Assembly: GCA_913055685.1 (NCBI GenBank)
Contig: CAJXKC010000005.1
Location: 18,946-82,945 of the forward strand
Source: an uncultured Flavobacteriales bacterium
GTDB lineage: Bacteria > Bacteroidota > Bacteroidia > Flavobacteriales > Schleiferiaceae
Direction of reading: 5' to 3'
Length of the DNA: 64,000 bases
Part shown: positions 1 to 7,417 of the stretch, piece by piece
Layout of the letters: each line of letters begins with the position of its first letter
Position numbering within the stretch: position 1 is the stretch's first letter
The notes under the pieces: generated by a model
What the model was told of the DNA's origin: nothing
Seen by the model: only the letters and a program-made list of their open reading frames with translations
The model's database searches: none
Position numbers and translations under genes: made by a program

Positions 1-942
1 TCCGACGATAAAACCAAATTACTGGCCAATGGTATCTACCTGGCCTCCGACACCATCAGTGGCTTTGCGGCCTTCCTCAGTAAGGAGGTGCGGCCTACCG
101 ATAAGCAAATGTTCTTTGCCAATGGGGTGCTCTTCTACGATGAGTCTATTACCTCCTACGTAGTAACCGAACGCGCCAAGGTGCAAGATGCCAGCCTGCC
201 CATCAATATCCTCCGCTTCAACAATATGGACTGTACCATGGAGGGTGAAGGGGAAATGAGTCTAGGGGGTGATCGGTCGCAGCTGGAGATCAATAGCTAT
301 GGGATCATCTACTATGACCTCAATACCGATGAGATGAGTCTGGACCTTAGTCTGGGTATGGACTTCTTCCTCAACGACGATTTACTGGAATTACTGGCGC
401 AAATTGTGGCCGATAATCGCCAAGGTGAGGGAGTCGATATTGGTCGACCGGCCTTCCAGGTATCCACCCGCCACCGCATGGAAAAGGAGGATCGCGAAGA
501 TTTCGAAAAAGACCTCGCTAATTTCGGGGCGCCCGAAAAAGTGCCGGAAGAATTAAGGCAAACCCTCCTCTTTGGGGATATCCAAATGAATTGGACCCCC
601 GAATCCATTTCCTTCCTTAGCGAAGGCGATATCGGTATTGCCGGCATGGGCAAGGCCTTTGTGAACAGCAAGGTAAAAGGCTTCGTGGAAATCCAGCGCA
701 AGCGCCGCGGCGATGAAATCTACATCTACCTCAACCTTAAAGGGGATGATGTCTACATCGACTACAAGCGCAATATGATGGGCATTTACAGCAGCAATGA
801 AGAATTCATGACCAAGCTCCGCGAACTCGAACTCAAAGAACGTCGCAGCGAGAAAAAAGGCCTACCGCCCTTCACCTATACCATCAGCACCAAGGGCAAG
901 ATGAACCGCTTTATCCGGCGATTCGAGAATTTTGAGGAATAG
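1..942 (+). CDS. C-terminal part of an unknown large protein
   Basis: The frame is open from the first base of the window, so the 5' end lies outside; about 313 residues are visible and the stop is TAG at 940-942. I do not recognise a named domain. The visible part is acidic and polar, with no membrane segment, and alternates short beta-like stretches (for example around ILRFNNMDC and IYIYLNLKGDDVYIDY) with charged helical segments, ending in a basic then acidic tail (FIRRFENFEE). The beta-rich, repeat-like texture would suit the end of a large envelope or periplasmic protein, but this is a guess. The next gene on the same strand is over 700 bp away behind repeats, so it is probably the last gene of its unit. 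Confidence 0.75.
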   Translation, partial: SDDKTKLLANGIYLASDTISGFAAFLSKEVRPTDKQMFFANGVLFYDESITSYVVTERAKVQDASLPINILRFNNMDCTMEGEGEMSLGGDRSQLEINSYGIIYYDLNTDEMSLDLSLGMDFFLNDDLLELLAQIVADNRQGEGVDIGRPAFQVSTRHRMEKEDREDFEKDLANFGAPEKVPEELRQTLLFGDIQMNWTPESISFLSEGDIGIAGMGKAFVNSKVKGFVEIQRKRRGDEIYIYLNLKGDDVYIDYKRNMMGIYSSNEEFMTKLRELELKERRSEKKGLPPFTYTISTKGKMNRFIRRFENFEE

Positions 943-987
943 AACGTAAAACCATGCCTCCGCAAGCTTCGGCAGGCAGGCAGTTCC
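942..987. repeat. Composite nested hairpin repeat
   Basis: Read on the minus strand this is GGAAC, then a 30-odd base block ending GGAGGCATGG, then TTTTACGTTC. The two outer pieces together make the hairpin GAACG-TTTTACGTTC seen uninterrupted at 20898-20912 and 22299-22313. The same interrupted arrangement recurs near 56320-56365 (same orientation) and 54919-54966 (opposite). It starts on the last base of the preceding stop codon. Confidence 0.7.
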
Positions 988-1086
988 TAGGAAGCACAGG
1001 AGAGGAGAAGAGAAGATGAGAAGATGAGAAGATGAGACATTGTCCTTTCCTGCTTTTGGTTTTAAAGCGATTATATTGTCATCCTG

Positions 1087-1306
1087 CCTGCCACGTTATA
1101 CGTAGTTTACCTCGTTTTACGGGGACTGCCAAGTTATACGTGACCTGCCACTTTATATGTGGCCTGCCACGTTTTACGTGGCCTGTCACGTTTTACGTGA
1201 AGCGGAGGTAAGGGCTTAGCATGATACAACAATTACCACCGAAGAAAAATTATTGTCATCCTGCCTGCCACGTTATACGTAGTTTACCTCGTTTTACGAG
1301 GTAAAC
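1087..1306. repeat. Cluster of TTT-loop hairpins with variable stems
   Basis: At least seven hairpins follow one another. Clear ones are GCCACGTTTTACGTGGC (1166-1182), TCACGTTTTACGTGA (1186-1200), GCCACTTTATATGTGGC (1147-1163), the 10-bp stem TTTACCTCGT / ACGAGGTAAA around a TTT loop (1283-1305), and two copies of CCACGTTATACGTAG (1092-1106, 1268-1282). Stem sequences differ between copies but remain paired. No coding frame of substance lies here. Confidence 0.8.
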
Positions 1307-1341
1307 AGGATGAAATTGATTATTCCTTCGAAGCTTTTATT

Positions 1342-1369
1342 CTGTCATGCTGAGCTTGTCGAAGCACGG
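1342..1369. repeat. Solo TGTCATGCTGAGCTTGTCGAAGCA-type repeat
   Basis: A single arm of the repeat that elsewhere in the window (4136-4230, 54721-54793, 60060-60142) occurs as facing pairs. It lies between the hairpin cluster and the operator-like array upstream of comEC. Confidence 0.7.
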
Positions 1370-1450
1370 TATGTTTATACATTAAACCTCTCACGTCTCA
1401 CGTCTCAGGTCTCACATCTCACATCTCACGTCTCACTTCCCAAGCCCATT

Positions 1451-1573
1451 CGTGCGATATCTGCACGAAATCACCCCCTCCCTACCCAAAATCGTGCAGA
1501 TTCCGCACGCCCCCCTTCCAAAACGTGCAGATTCCGCACAACTTTTTTGAAATTCGTGCGAATTCTGCCTAGG
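1451..1573 (+). promoter_or_regulatory. Four phased operator-like palindromes upstream of comEC
   Basis: Four related sites of about 17 bp start at 1451, 1493, 1524 and 1555, so the spacing is 42, 31 and 31 bp. Site 2 reads CGTGCAGATTCCGCACG, an imperfect palindrome; site 4 keeps only the left half and runs into CTAGGAA. An array with the same spacing lies at 55181-55303 upstream of an HTH-like gene. Spacings near 3 and 4 helical turns would place bound proteins on one face of the DNA. Binding by a regulator is inferred, not shown. Confidence 0.6.
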
Positions 1574-1575
1574 AA

Positions 1576-1601
1576 TTGGCCTATATGCTCCCTTACATTT
1601 G
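1576..1601 (+). promoter_or_regulatory. Candidate Bacteroidota promoter
   Basis: TTG at 1576-1578 and TACATTTG at 1594-1601 match the Bacteroidota -33/-7 pattern (TTG, TAnnTTTG), although the 15-base spacer is shorter than usual. It follows the last operator-like site directly and would read toward comEC. Confidence 0.45.
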
Positions 1602-1630
1602 TGATGTGCTTGAACCTTAACCTGATAATT

Positions 1631-1685
1631 AAGCTAAGCCGGGGAGTCTTTCCCCTTGATGAAAAGCCCCGGTCTTAGCTTTTTT
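1631..1685 (+). terminator. Terminator-like hairpin 1 before comEC
   Basis: AAGCTAAG plus CCGGGG (1631-1644) pairs with CCCCGG plus CTTAGCTT (1667-1681), followed by six T. GGGG at 1641-1644 could instead pair with CCCC at 1652-1655, so two mutually exclusive folds exist. It sits between the candidate promoter and the comEC coding region and may act as an attenuator rather than an end of transcription. Confidence 0.6.
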
Positions 1686-3326
1686 AGAAAAAGATTAAAC
1701 CTGATGGAAGTCCGCCGAACTGTTGACCTATACCTTAACAGTTTCGGCGGACTTTTTTTTAGCCTCGCCCTGCTTACTTTGTACTTGGTGCGCTACCAAC
1801 AAGCCACTGTAACTCACCCTCCACGCGGGACTGGCAACTACCTCCTCGAGCTCAGTTCCAAAGAAGCCTATACTGTAGATAGCAGCCAGCATTACCGCCT
1901 TGGATTTCGCCTGCTGGAGGAGCCCGAGATTCAGCTCTTTAGTCGCAGTGATGAGTCCCTCTGGCAAAATATCTGGCCGGGAGCTAAACTTTACATCCAA
2001 GGTGAATGGCAAGACCTACCGAAAGGGCATAGTCTGCAGTCCTTCGATTATGGTCACTACCTATTCCACCAAGGTTTCAAAGGTTATTTAAAAATTGAAC
2101 GCTTGCGAATACTCGATGTACCCAATGAGAGCCCGAGCAAACCTTACCGCCAGTATATCGTGGATAAAATTGAGGCCTGGCCTTGGACCGAGGATCAAAA
2201 GGGAATCTTCAAGGCCTTAATGGTGGGTGATAAAGGCGGACTCAGCCGTGAGTTGAAAAAAGATTTCGGGGCGGCCGGAGCGATGCACTTTCTGGCCCTG
2301 AGTGGCTTGCACGTGGGCGTCCTATACCTTTTACTAAGCTTTGTGCTGAGTCTATTTCGCCTGCAAAAATGGCCCTGGCTCGAATTTATACTCATTAATG
2401 CCGCTCTATGGAGCTTCGCCCTCTTCTCGGGAGCCGCGCCCTCAGTTTTAAGGGCAGTGAGCATGTTTGGCTTTATAGCTTTGGGCCGACTCAGCCGTAG
2501 ACCCCAAGGTGGCCTCCGCGCCTTGATTTTTTCCGCCTTTATCTTCTTGGGACTAAATCCCCTCCTCATTCATTCGGTGGGTTTTCAACTCAGCTATTTA
2601 GCTCTTTTGGGCATTCTGCTTTTCATGCCCAAGCTCGAACAAATATGGCGCCCTCGCTCGGCTTTAGCCTTTAAATTCCTCCAACTCAACTACCTCAGCC
2701 TCTCCGCTCAGGTCTTTACTTGGCCCCTTACCATATCCTACTTCGGACAATTCCCGCTTTATTTTGCCCTCACTAGTCTGCTCCTAATGCCCTTAATCAG
2801 CATTATTATGTACGGCGGAATCCTCTGCCTTAGCCTGAGTGAGCTACCCCAGGTAGGAGAATATATCTTAGAAATCTACCCACTTAGCCTTAATGCCCTC
2901 CAAGAAGTGGTGGCCTTTATTGAAGGCCTAGATTATTCAACTATTCAGGGTCTATCGCTAAGCGGGGCTAATCTCCTACTCTTCCTTTTGCTACCCTTCG
3001 CCTTCATTGTGACCCGAAAATGGCGCTTACCTTATCTAGGCCTGCTGTTGGTCCTTTTTGGTGGCTATAAAATAGGCCAGCGTTTCCTAGAACCGGATTG
3101 GCAATTGAGGGACCATGGACCTCACCCCCCGATAAAGGAACTGCGCATTGCCGAGCAGCATTATTATTTCCATGAGCTGATCGAAGCCCAATTAAAGCAG
3201 AAGCAAGACTATTGGGATAAACTTGATAAGGAGGCGATTTTTATTCATGTCCATCAGCGCTATGTCGACTCCCTAATTCAATGGGACCACCAAGGGCTTC
3301 GTATTGCGCCAAAAAAAGCGCCCTAA
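1656..3326 (+). CDS. comEC: ComEC/Rec2-family DNA uptake channel, without metallo-beta-lactamase domain
   Basis: Inner-membrane channel thought to pass single-stranded DNA into the cytoplasm during natural transformation. The first third is a soluble region resembling the ComEC N-terminal domain. The centre carries the Competence-domain signature (FLALSGLHVGVLYLLL, about residue 210) followed by many hydrophobic segments to about residue 480. About 556 residues is short: the C-terminal metallo-beta-lactamase domain of Bacillus ComEC is absent. The start is uncertain. The frame opens at TTG 1656, with ATG at 1659 and 1704, but two terminator-like hairpins overlap this stretch, so a start at TTG 1779 or GTG 1788 is also possible. 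It converges on the receiver gene downstream. Confidence 0.85.
   Translation: MMKSPGLSFFRKRLNLMEVRRTVDLYLNSFGGLFFSLALLTLYLVRYQQATVTHPPRGTGNYLLELSSKEAYTVDSSQHYRLGFRLLEEPEIQLFSRSDESLWQNIWPGAKLYIQGEWQDLPKGHSLQSFDYGHYLFHQGFKGYLKIERLRILDVPNESPSKPYRQYIVDKIEAWPWTEDQKGIFKALMVGDKGGLSRELKKDFGAAGAMHFLALSGLHVGVLYLLLSFVLSLFRLQKWPWLEFILINAALWSFALFSGAAPSVLRAVSMFGFIALGRLSRRPQGGLRALIFSAFIFLGLNPLLIHSVGFQLSYLALLGILLFMPKLEQIWRPRSALAFKFLQLNYLSLSAQVFTWPLTISYFGQFPLYFALTSLLLMPLISIIMYGGILCLSLSELPQVGEYILEIYPLSLNALQEVVAFIEGLDYSTIQGLSLSGANLLLFLLLPFAFIVTRKWRLPYLGLLLVLFGGYKIGQRFLEPDWQLRDHGPHPPIKELRIAEQHYYFHELIEAQLKQKQDYWDKLDKEAIFIHVHQRYVDSLIQWDHQGLRIAPKKAP
1708..1760 (+). terminator. Terminator-like hairpin 2 overlapping the comEC start
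   Basis: AAGTCCGCCGAACTGTT (1708-1724) pairs with AACAGTTTCGGCGGACTT (1737-1754) apart from one bulged A, followed by a run of eight T (1753-1760). This is a strong intrinsic-terminator shape, yet it begins two bases after the ATG at 1704 and lies inside the open comEC frame. It may be an attenuator, or the real comEC start may lie beyond it. Confidence 0.65.
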
Positions 3327-3333
3327 GGCGCTT
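3311..3333 (-). terminator. Intrinsic terminator of the receiver gene
   Basis: On the minus strand AAGCGCC-TTAG-GGCGCTT is followed by seven T. It overlaps the comEC stop codon (3324-3326), so the two convergent genes end on the same few bases. Confidence 0.75.
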
Positions 3334-3336
3334 CGA

Positions 3337-3771
3337 TTATTTCAATTGCAAGACTTGATCTAAAGCCTGCAACATTTTCTTCTTTTCTAGCGGGCGATGC
3401 AAAACATAGGCAAAACCACTGTGAATACCTCGACCCATCATATCATTACTGCTAATGGCGATCACTGGTGCCTTAATAAGGCTATCCTCACGTAAGCGAC
3501 TCAGAATGCCAATGGCGTTTTCCATGCCCAAACGGGAGTTCATGAGAATAAGGTCATAGCGACTACTCGCTAAGGTGCGACGCATACTCTGCTCGGTAGT
3601 TACCACATTTAAGGTCCCCCCATGCTCTACCACCATATAGCGCAAAAGCATTTCGTCTACCTCATTGGCCCCCGCCAATAACACTCTTTTCCCCTCTAAA
3701 AATTCTTTCATATTACGACTAACAACCACTAGATTGTCACTGCTAATAACGCGTTTCTTTGCTGTATACAT
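3337..3771 (-). CDS. Degenerate response-regulator receiver protein
   Basis: Stand-alone receiver-like domain of 144 residues with no output domain; the fold runs from KRVLLAGANEVDEML to LHRPLEKKKMLQAL. Key residues are changed. The acidic pair after beta-1 reads Gly-Ala (GANEVDE, residues 34-35), the phospho-acceptor position in LILMNSRL is Asn78 instead of Asp, and the conserved Lys before Pro reads Arg (HRPL). In known receivers these changes abolish phosphorylation, so it probably works as a phosphorylation-independent binding module. The first 20 residues are outside the domain, so Met21 is an alternative start. A histidine kinase gene lies 1.3 kb upstream on the same strand but is separated by repeats and a tRNA. 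Confidence 0.8.
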   Translation of the reverse strand: MYTAKKRVISSDNLVVVSRNMKEFLEGKRVLLAGANEVDEMLLRYMVVEHGGTLNVVTTEQSMRRTLASSRYDLILMNSRLGMENAIGILSRLREDSLIKAPVIAISSNDMMGRGIHSGFAYVLHRPLEKKKMLQALDQVLQLK

Positions 3772-4486
3772 ATTATCCCTCCTTTAAATTATCAAAGGAC
3801 CTCCATTTTCATCCTCTCTACCTAGAACCATCTCCTTAGCTTTTAGTTCTATTTCAGCTTCGGCCGGATCAATTCTCCGCCCGCAAGCAGAGAATAAGAA
3901 TTATCTTTTCAAATGGAATTTCCCCTTTTGCCTGACAAAAGTGTATTGATTACACTTAGTTAAAAGCAGAGCAAATATAAGAGAATTTTTGAAAGAGCTA
4001 TACCTGTTGGTAGGCAGGCCTACCTGTCGGGAGGCAGGGTTTTACCTGCGGTAAAGCGGGGTTTTCGCTTACAGCGAAGCGGGCCTACCTGACGGTAAGC
4101 AGCATGATAGTAATTCTAGTTTCAAAGCTATCTACTTTGTCATCCTGAGCCCTGCCTACCGGGAGGCAGGTTGTCGAAGGACACTATATTCTCAATCCAC
4201 GCCGTGCTTCGACAGGGCTCAGCATGACATTATTTTTAGCTTCGTGTGCGGCCTTACGAACTAATTCTCCCCACGTCTTAGCTTTGCGAAAAAAGTGGCA
4301 GGCCTGTGAAAATAAACAGTTTAAGCTTCGGCGCGAAAGGCACCTCCAAAATTTAAGCGTCCTTTGTGTCCTTGGTGCGCTTCGTGTGGGACTTTATGCG
4401 CAACGTCTCTTCAAAGCAACTGCCGTGCTCGCCGTGTGCGCCGTGTGAGACCCTTTGCGTAACCTTCCCTTTTTAGCGTTCCTTCC
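3772..4486. repeat. Intergenic repeat region with inverted TGTCATCCTGAGC pair
   Basis: No convincing gene. At 3995-4105 there is a string of short hairpins (TACCTGCGGTA, CGCTTACAGCG and GCCTACC types). At 4136-4184 and 4204-4230 lie two facing arms of the TGTCATCCTGAGC / GCTCAGCATGACA repeat; the left arm is split after GAGC by the palindrome CCTGCCTACCGGGAGGCAGG. At 4320-4460 are degenerate units such as CTTCGTGTG, CGCCGTGTG and GTCTCTTCAAAGC that recur at 22.1, 53.7, 54.9, 56.7 and 60.2 kb. Confidence 0.75.
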
Positions 4487-4520
4487 AACAAAAAAAGCTC
4501 TCCGAAAAAGAGAGCTTTTT
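4487..4520 (-). terminator. Terminator downstream of tRNA-Asp
   Basis: On the minus strand AAGCTCTC, a short loop and GAGAGCTT are followed by seven T, a few bases after the tRNA 3' end. It is a typical intrinsic terminator for the tRNA transcript. Confidence 0.8.
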
Positions 4521-4523
4521 ATG

Positions 4524-4597
4524 CGGTCTGGACGAGACTCGAACTCGCGACCCCATGCGTGACAGGCATGTATTCTAACCAACTGAACTACCAGACC
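4524..4597 (-). tRNA. tRNA-Asp (GTC)
   Basis: The minus strand folds as a 74-nt tRNA. The acceptor stem is GGTCTGG/CCAGACC with discriminator G, the D-arm contains AGTTCAGTTGGTTAGA, the anticodon loop reads CCTGTCACG (anticodon GTC), and the T-arm contains GGTTCGAGT-type TCGCGAGTTCGAGTCTCG. CCA is not encoded. It has its own promoter-like element upstream and a terminator downstream. Confidence 0.95.
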
Positions 4598-4631
4598 AAT
4601 ATGAAGAGCATTGTTTTCTCAAATGCGGGTG

Positions 4632-4661
4632 CAAATATACTATCGCTTTTGAGCTTTGCAA
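4632..4661 (-). promoter_or_regulatory. Promoter of tRNA-Asp
   Basis: On the minus strand TTG (4661-4659) and TATATTTG (4639-4632) are separated by 19 bases, a good match to the Bacteroidota sigma-A promoter. The tRNA starts 34 bases downstream. Confidence 0.65.
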
Positions 4662-4696
4662 GCAATTGCAGGGGAAAAATTATAAAAATTTTAGGG

Positions 4697-6001
4697 CTAA
4701 AAGCTATCCTGCTTAGTACGAGGCAGCTGCACGGTAAAGCAGGATCCTTTACCCTCGGTAGAGCGCACCGAAATTTCACCTTGCATGGTTTTCACAAAGT
4801 CGCTACAGAGCTTTAATCCTAGTCCAATGCCCTTTTCCTCGGCGGTACCTTTGCGCACTTCGCGTTCATCGCCAAAGAGCTTTTCTTGCTGCACGGCACT
4901 CATGCCAATACCATTATCCTCTACTTCTAAAAGCAGGATCTTATCGGTTTCATAGGCACGTAATTTCACCCAGCCTCCTTTAGGTACAAACTTAATGGCA
5001 TTCTGCACCAAATTGCGAATGATCATTTCCAACATCTGGGCATCATTCCAAACTTTTCCTTCATTGGGTTCGATCAAAACCTTCAGTTCCACTTGCTTCG
5101 ATTTTGCAATAGGATCCAAATAATCGGCTACCATTTTTATTACCTGGGGATAATCGATTAGGCTGGGCTCATAGGCATTGGTCTCACGCTTCGACCAAAA
5201 CAGGAGGTTGTCGAGGAGGGTCCGACTATTACGGGTTAAACGCAAAAGATCCTGTTGCATGATCTTCTGGTCCTCACTCTGGTTTTCATCCAAGGAAAAG
5301 AGGTGCAGAAGACCTTCGATACCCGAGAGGGGACTGCGCAGATCGTGACCAATAATCGAAAACAAGCGACTCTTCTGAGCATTGAGCTCCGAGATTTCAA
5401 AGACCTGTTGGCGGTAAGCCTGATTACTCTGCTCCAACTCATTCTTCTGCTTCGCATAATCGCGCATAATCCGATCGTATTCACCCTTTAGGTAGACCGT
5501 GCCTAGGTAAAAGATGACAATGATAAAGAGGAATATAGCGGTAAATACTACTAATTCGTCTTGACTATAATCTGCGCGACCCGGACCATGAATCATCACC
5601 AAGCCATAAATCAAATAGAGGGCAAAGACTACTCTTTGAAAATTGCGCTCCCTACTGGTGGTAAGCAGCACTAAAAAGGAGAGCAGCACACCGTAAAAGA
5701 CCGGCCCCTGCAAGCCACCACTAAAGGTAAAGACCCAGAAAGCGATGCCTAGCGAACAGAGGAGATAAAGACTCTGCGCATAAATCAGCCAAGCCGCCTT
5801 GCGCCGCAATTGAAAAATCAATAGAAAAGAGGCTCCCAGGCTCAGCAAGGCCCAAAAGACCTGTCGCTCTGGCCAGTTAAGCGTAGCCAGCGCCAAGCTA
5901 ATCAGGGCCACACTAGAAAGGAGGATCACCGCGTAAAACAAACGCCCTTCCAATTGGAGGTTATTGCTGCGATCAAAAAATTTCCAGAGTCTTCGTTCCA
6001 T
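4697..6001 (-). CDS. Membrane-bound sensor histidine kinase
   Basis: Two-component sensor kinase of 434 residues. Six or so hydrophobic segments span residues 22-175 with little extracytoplasmic sequence, then a coiled coil (about 180-212) leads to the HisKA domain with the phospho-accepting H-box SIIGHDLRSPL (His219). The ATPase domain shows the N-box IIRNLVQNAIKF (about 327-338), G1 EDNGIGM (361-367) and G2 GIGLGLKL (391-398). No receiver or known ligand-sensing domain is fused, so the signal is unknown and may be sensed within the membrane. No cognate response regulator is adjacent; the nearby receiver protein at 3337-3771 lacks its phosphorylation site. Confidence 0.93.
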   Translation of the reverse strand: MERRLWKFFDRSNNLQLEGRLFYAVILLSSVALISLALATLNWPERQVFWALLSLGASFLLIFQLRRKAAWLIYAQSLYLLCSLGIAFWVFTFSGGLQGPVFYGVLLSFLVLLTTSRERNFQRVVFALYLIYGLVMIHGPGRADYSQDELVVFTAIFLFIIVIFYLGTVYLKGEYDRIMRDYAKQKNELEQSNQAYRQQVFEISELNAQKSRLFSIIGHDLRSPLSGIEGLLHLFSLDENQSEDQKIMQQDLLRLTRNSRTLLDNLLFWSKRETNAYEPSLIDYPQVIKMVADYLDPIAKSKQVELKVLIEPNEGKVWNDAQMLEMIIRNLVQNAIKFVPKGGWVKLRAYETDKILLLEVEDNGIGMSAVQQEKLFGDEREVRKGTAEEKGIGLGLKLCSDFVKTMQGEISVRSTEGKGSCFTVQLPRTKQDSF

Positions 6002-6082
6002 GTACGAAAGCCAAGGTACGACCTAATGCGGAATTGGCAAAGAGCCGCAGCCCAGGCAAGAAATTCAAAACAGGAATCCCCT

Positions 6083-6112
6083 AAAAAAGAAAAACCAGCC
6101 TAAGCCGGTTTC
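6083..6112 (-). terminator. Terminator after the beta-propeller array
   Basis: On the minus strand AAACCGGC-TTAG-GCTGGTTT is followed by a T-rich tract. It lies between the broken propeller gene and the histidine kinase and probably ends the transcript of the lipoprotein array. Confidence 0.65.
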
Positions 6113-6138
6113 TCCTAACTAATGTTTAATTAAAAAAA

Positions 6139-7370
6139 CTAAATGCCCTCAGGAATCTTAGCGCAAAAGGCGTGGCTCCCATTCTGAAAGTACATCAAGC
6201 GGGTCTCTGGGTCAATGGTAACCTTACTATTAATCTCCCTAAACTCAAAGCGAGGATCATCTTCAGTTGTGAATAGTAAATCACCACTCTTTGCTTCCAC
6301 TATATATAATCCAGAGCTTGTTGTGATATAGAAATTGCCCTCAAATTCTTCTGCACCTCCTCCTCTATTGCCCGTTTCTAGGACGGTCCGCTCGGCCAAA
6401 TAGCCTGTATTCTTCTTGATGTATAAAAGTTCTGGCGCATCTCCCTTGAGCACTAAACTATCACCATATTGCCAAAATAAACCCACATCCATATTCGCCG
6501 AATTAATCATCGACACCATACCCTGGAAGTCGGTATCCCACAGCACTTCACCATTTTGCAAGTCCAAAGCAAATATTCGCTTGAAAACCATACCGTAAAC
6601 ACGATTTTCATCTACTTGTAAAACGGAACCTCCAGAAACCAGGTCATAGACGGTTTTTCGCCATAATAAAGTGTCTGCACTTAAGTTGTAAGCAAAAATA
6701 TCCGTTCGGTCCCTTGACCATTTTATACTGCGATTCTTCCACACCACTACTTCATCGCCATTGGCCATTTCGCCAAAATTGATACCATCAAAATGTGGCT
6801 CATAGCATCGGTACTGGTAAAGAAATAAATTGTATCCCATTGATTCGACTCAGGTCTGGTTCTAACTACTGCAGCACTAGTTTGATTATTAAAGATAACT
6901 CCGGTATAAACAAAGTCATCGCTTAGATAAATCTTTGGGCCTACCGCCTGGAACTTCTCGGACCATTGGGTTCTTCTAGTATCTAAGTTTATGCAATCAA
7001 TGGAGGTAATGCTAGAAAGAATCAGATAGCCATCCAGAGCTTGCGCGGTTTCCTCGGTGTAGGTCCAGGGGCCTTCAATATAGTCAGACCAGGTATCCAA
7101 AATTTGCCCAGTCCTTTTATTCATAAATAGGACGGGGGCTCCTTTTCCCAAATAGCTTGTATTGGTACTGAAGACCACCAAAGAATCATGAATACAGGGA
7201 TCCATTCCTAGTCCTCCCGTCGCATTAGGATTTGCAATTATGGGGGTTTCCCAGACAATTTCTAATCCATTTGCACTAGACTCTGGTCTTACCATTGTAG
7301 GTTCACCTTTTTTGCAAGCGAAGGGAATACTGAGAGTAAATAAGAGCTTAAGTAGGGTAGCGAATTTCAT
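6139..7370 (-). pseudogene. Frameshifted beta-propeller lipoprotein, paralogue 1
   Basis: Third member in transcription order of a tandem family (see 7418-8650 and 8698-9918). Start MKFATLL at 7370 and stop at 6139 span 1232 bases, exactly one less than the 1233 of its neighbour. Alignment places the loss near 6805: the neighbour reads ACC GAT GGT TAT, while this copy reads ACC GAT GCT ATG, which shifts the frame after TSTD. The N-terminal part runs to 6747 and the remainder reads in another frame from about 6840. Apart from that, sequence identity to the neighbour is high throughout, so the break is recent or an assembly error. The intact form would be a lipoprotein with repeated PQQ-like propeller blades. 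Confidence 0.8.
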
Positions 7371-7417
7371 AATCAGGTTTTTATAGAATAGCAGAAGCGG
7401 GTTTAACAATCTTAGCT

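Noticed and set aside
312..701. 129-codon minus-strand frame
   Set aside because: Lies antisense within the clearly coding first gene and has a shadow-like composition.
1451..1573. Phased 17-bp sites as a small CRISPR
   Set aside because: Repeats are short and imperfect palindromes, spacers are 14-25 bp, and the same spacing recurs before another gene; operators fit better.
1310..1678. Open frame of 122 codons on the plus strand
   Set aside because: It runs through repeats, the operator-like array and a terminator hairpin, and its translation has no protein-like pattern.
4224..4448. Plus-strand frame near the tRNA
   Set aside because: Built from the CGTGTG/GTCTCTTCAAAG repeats; no protein features.
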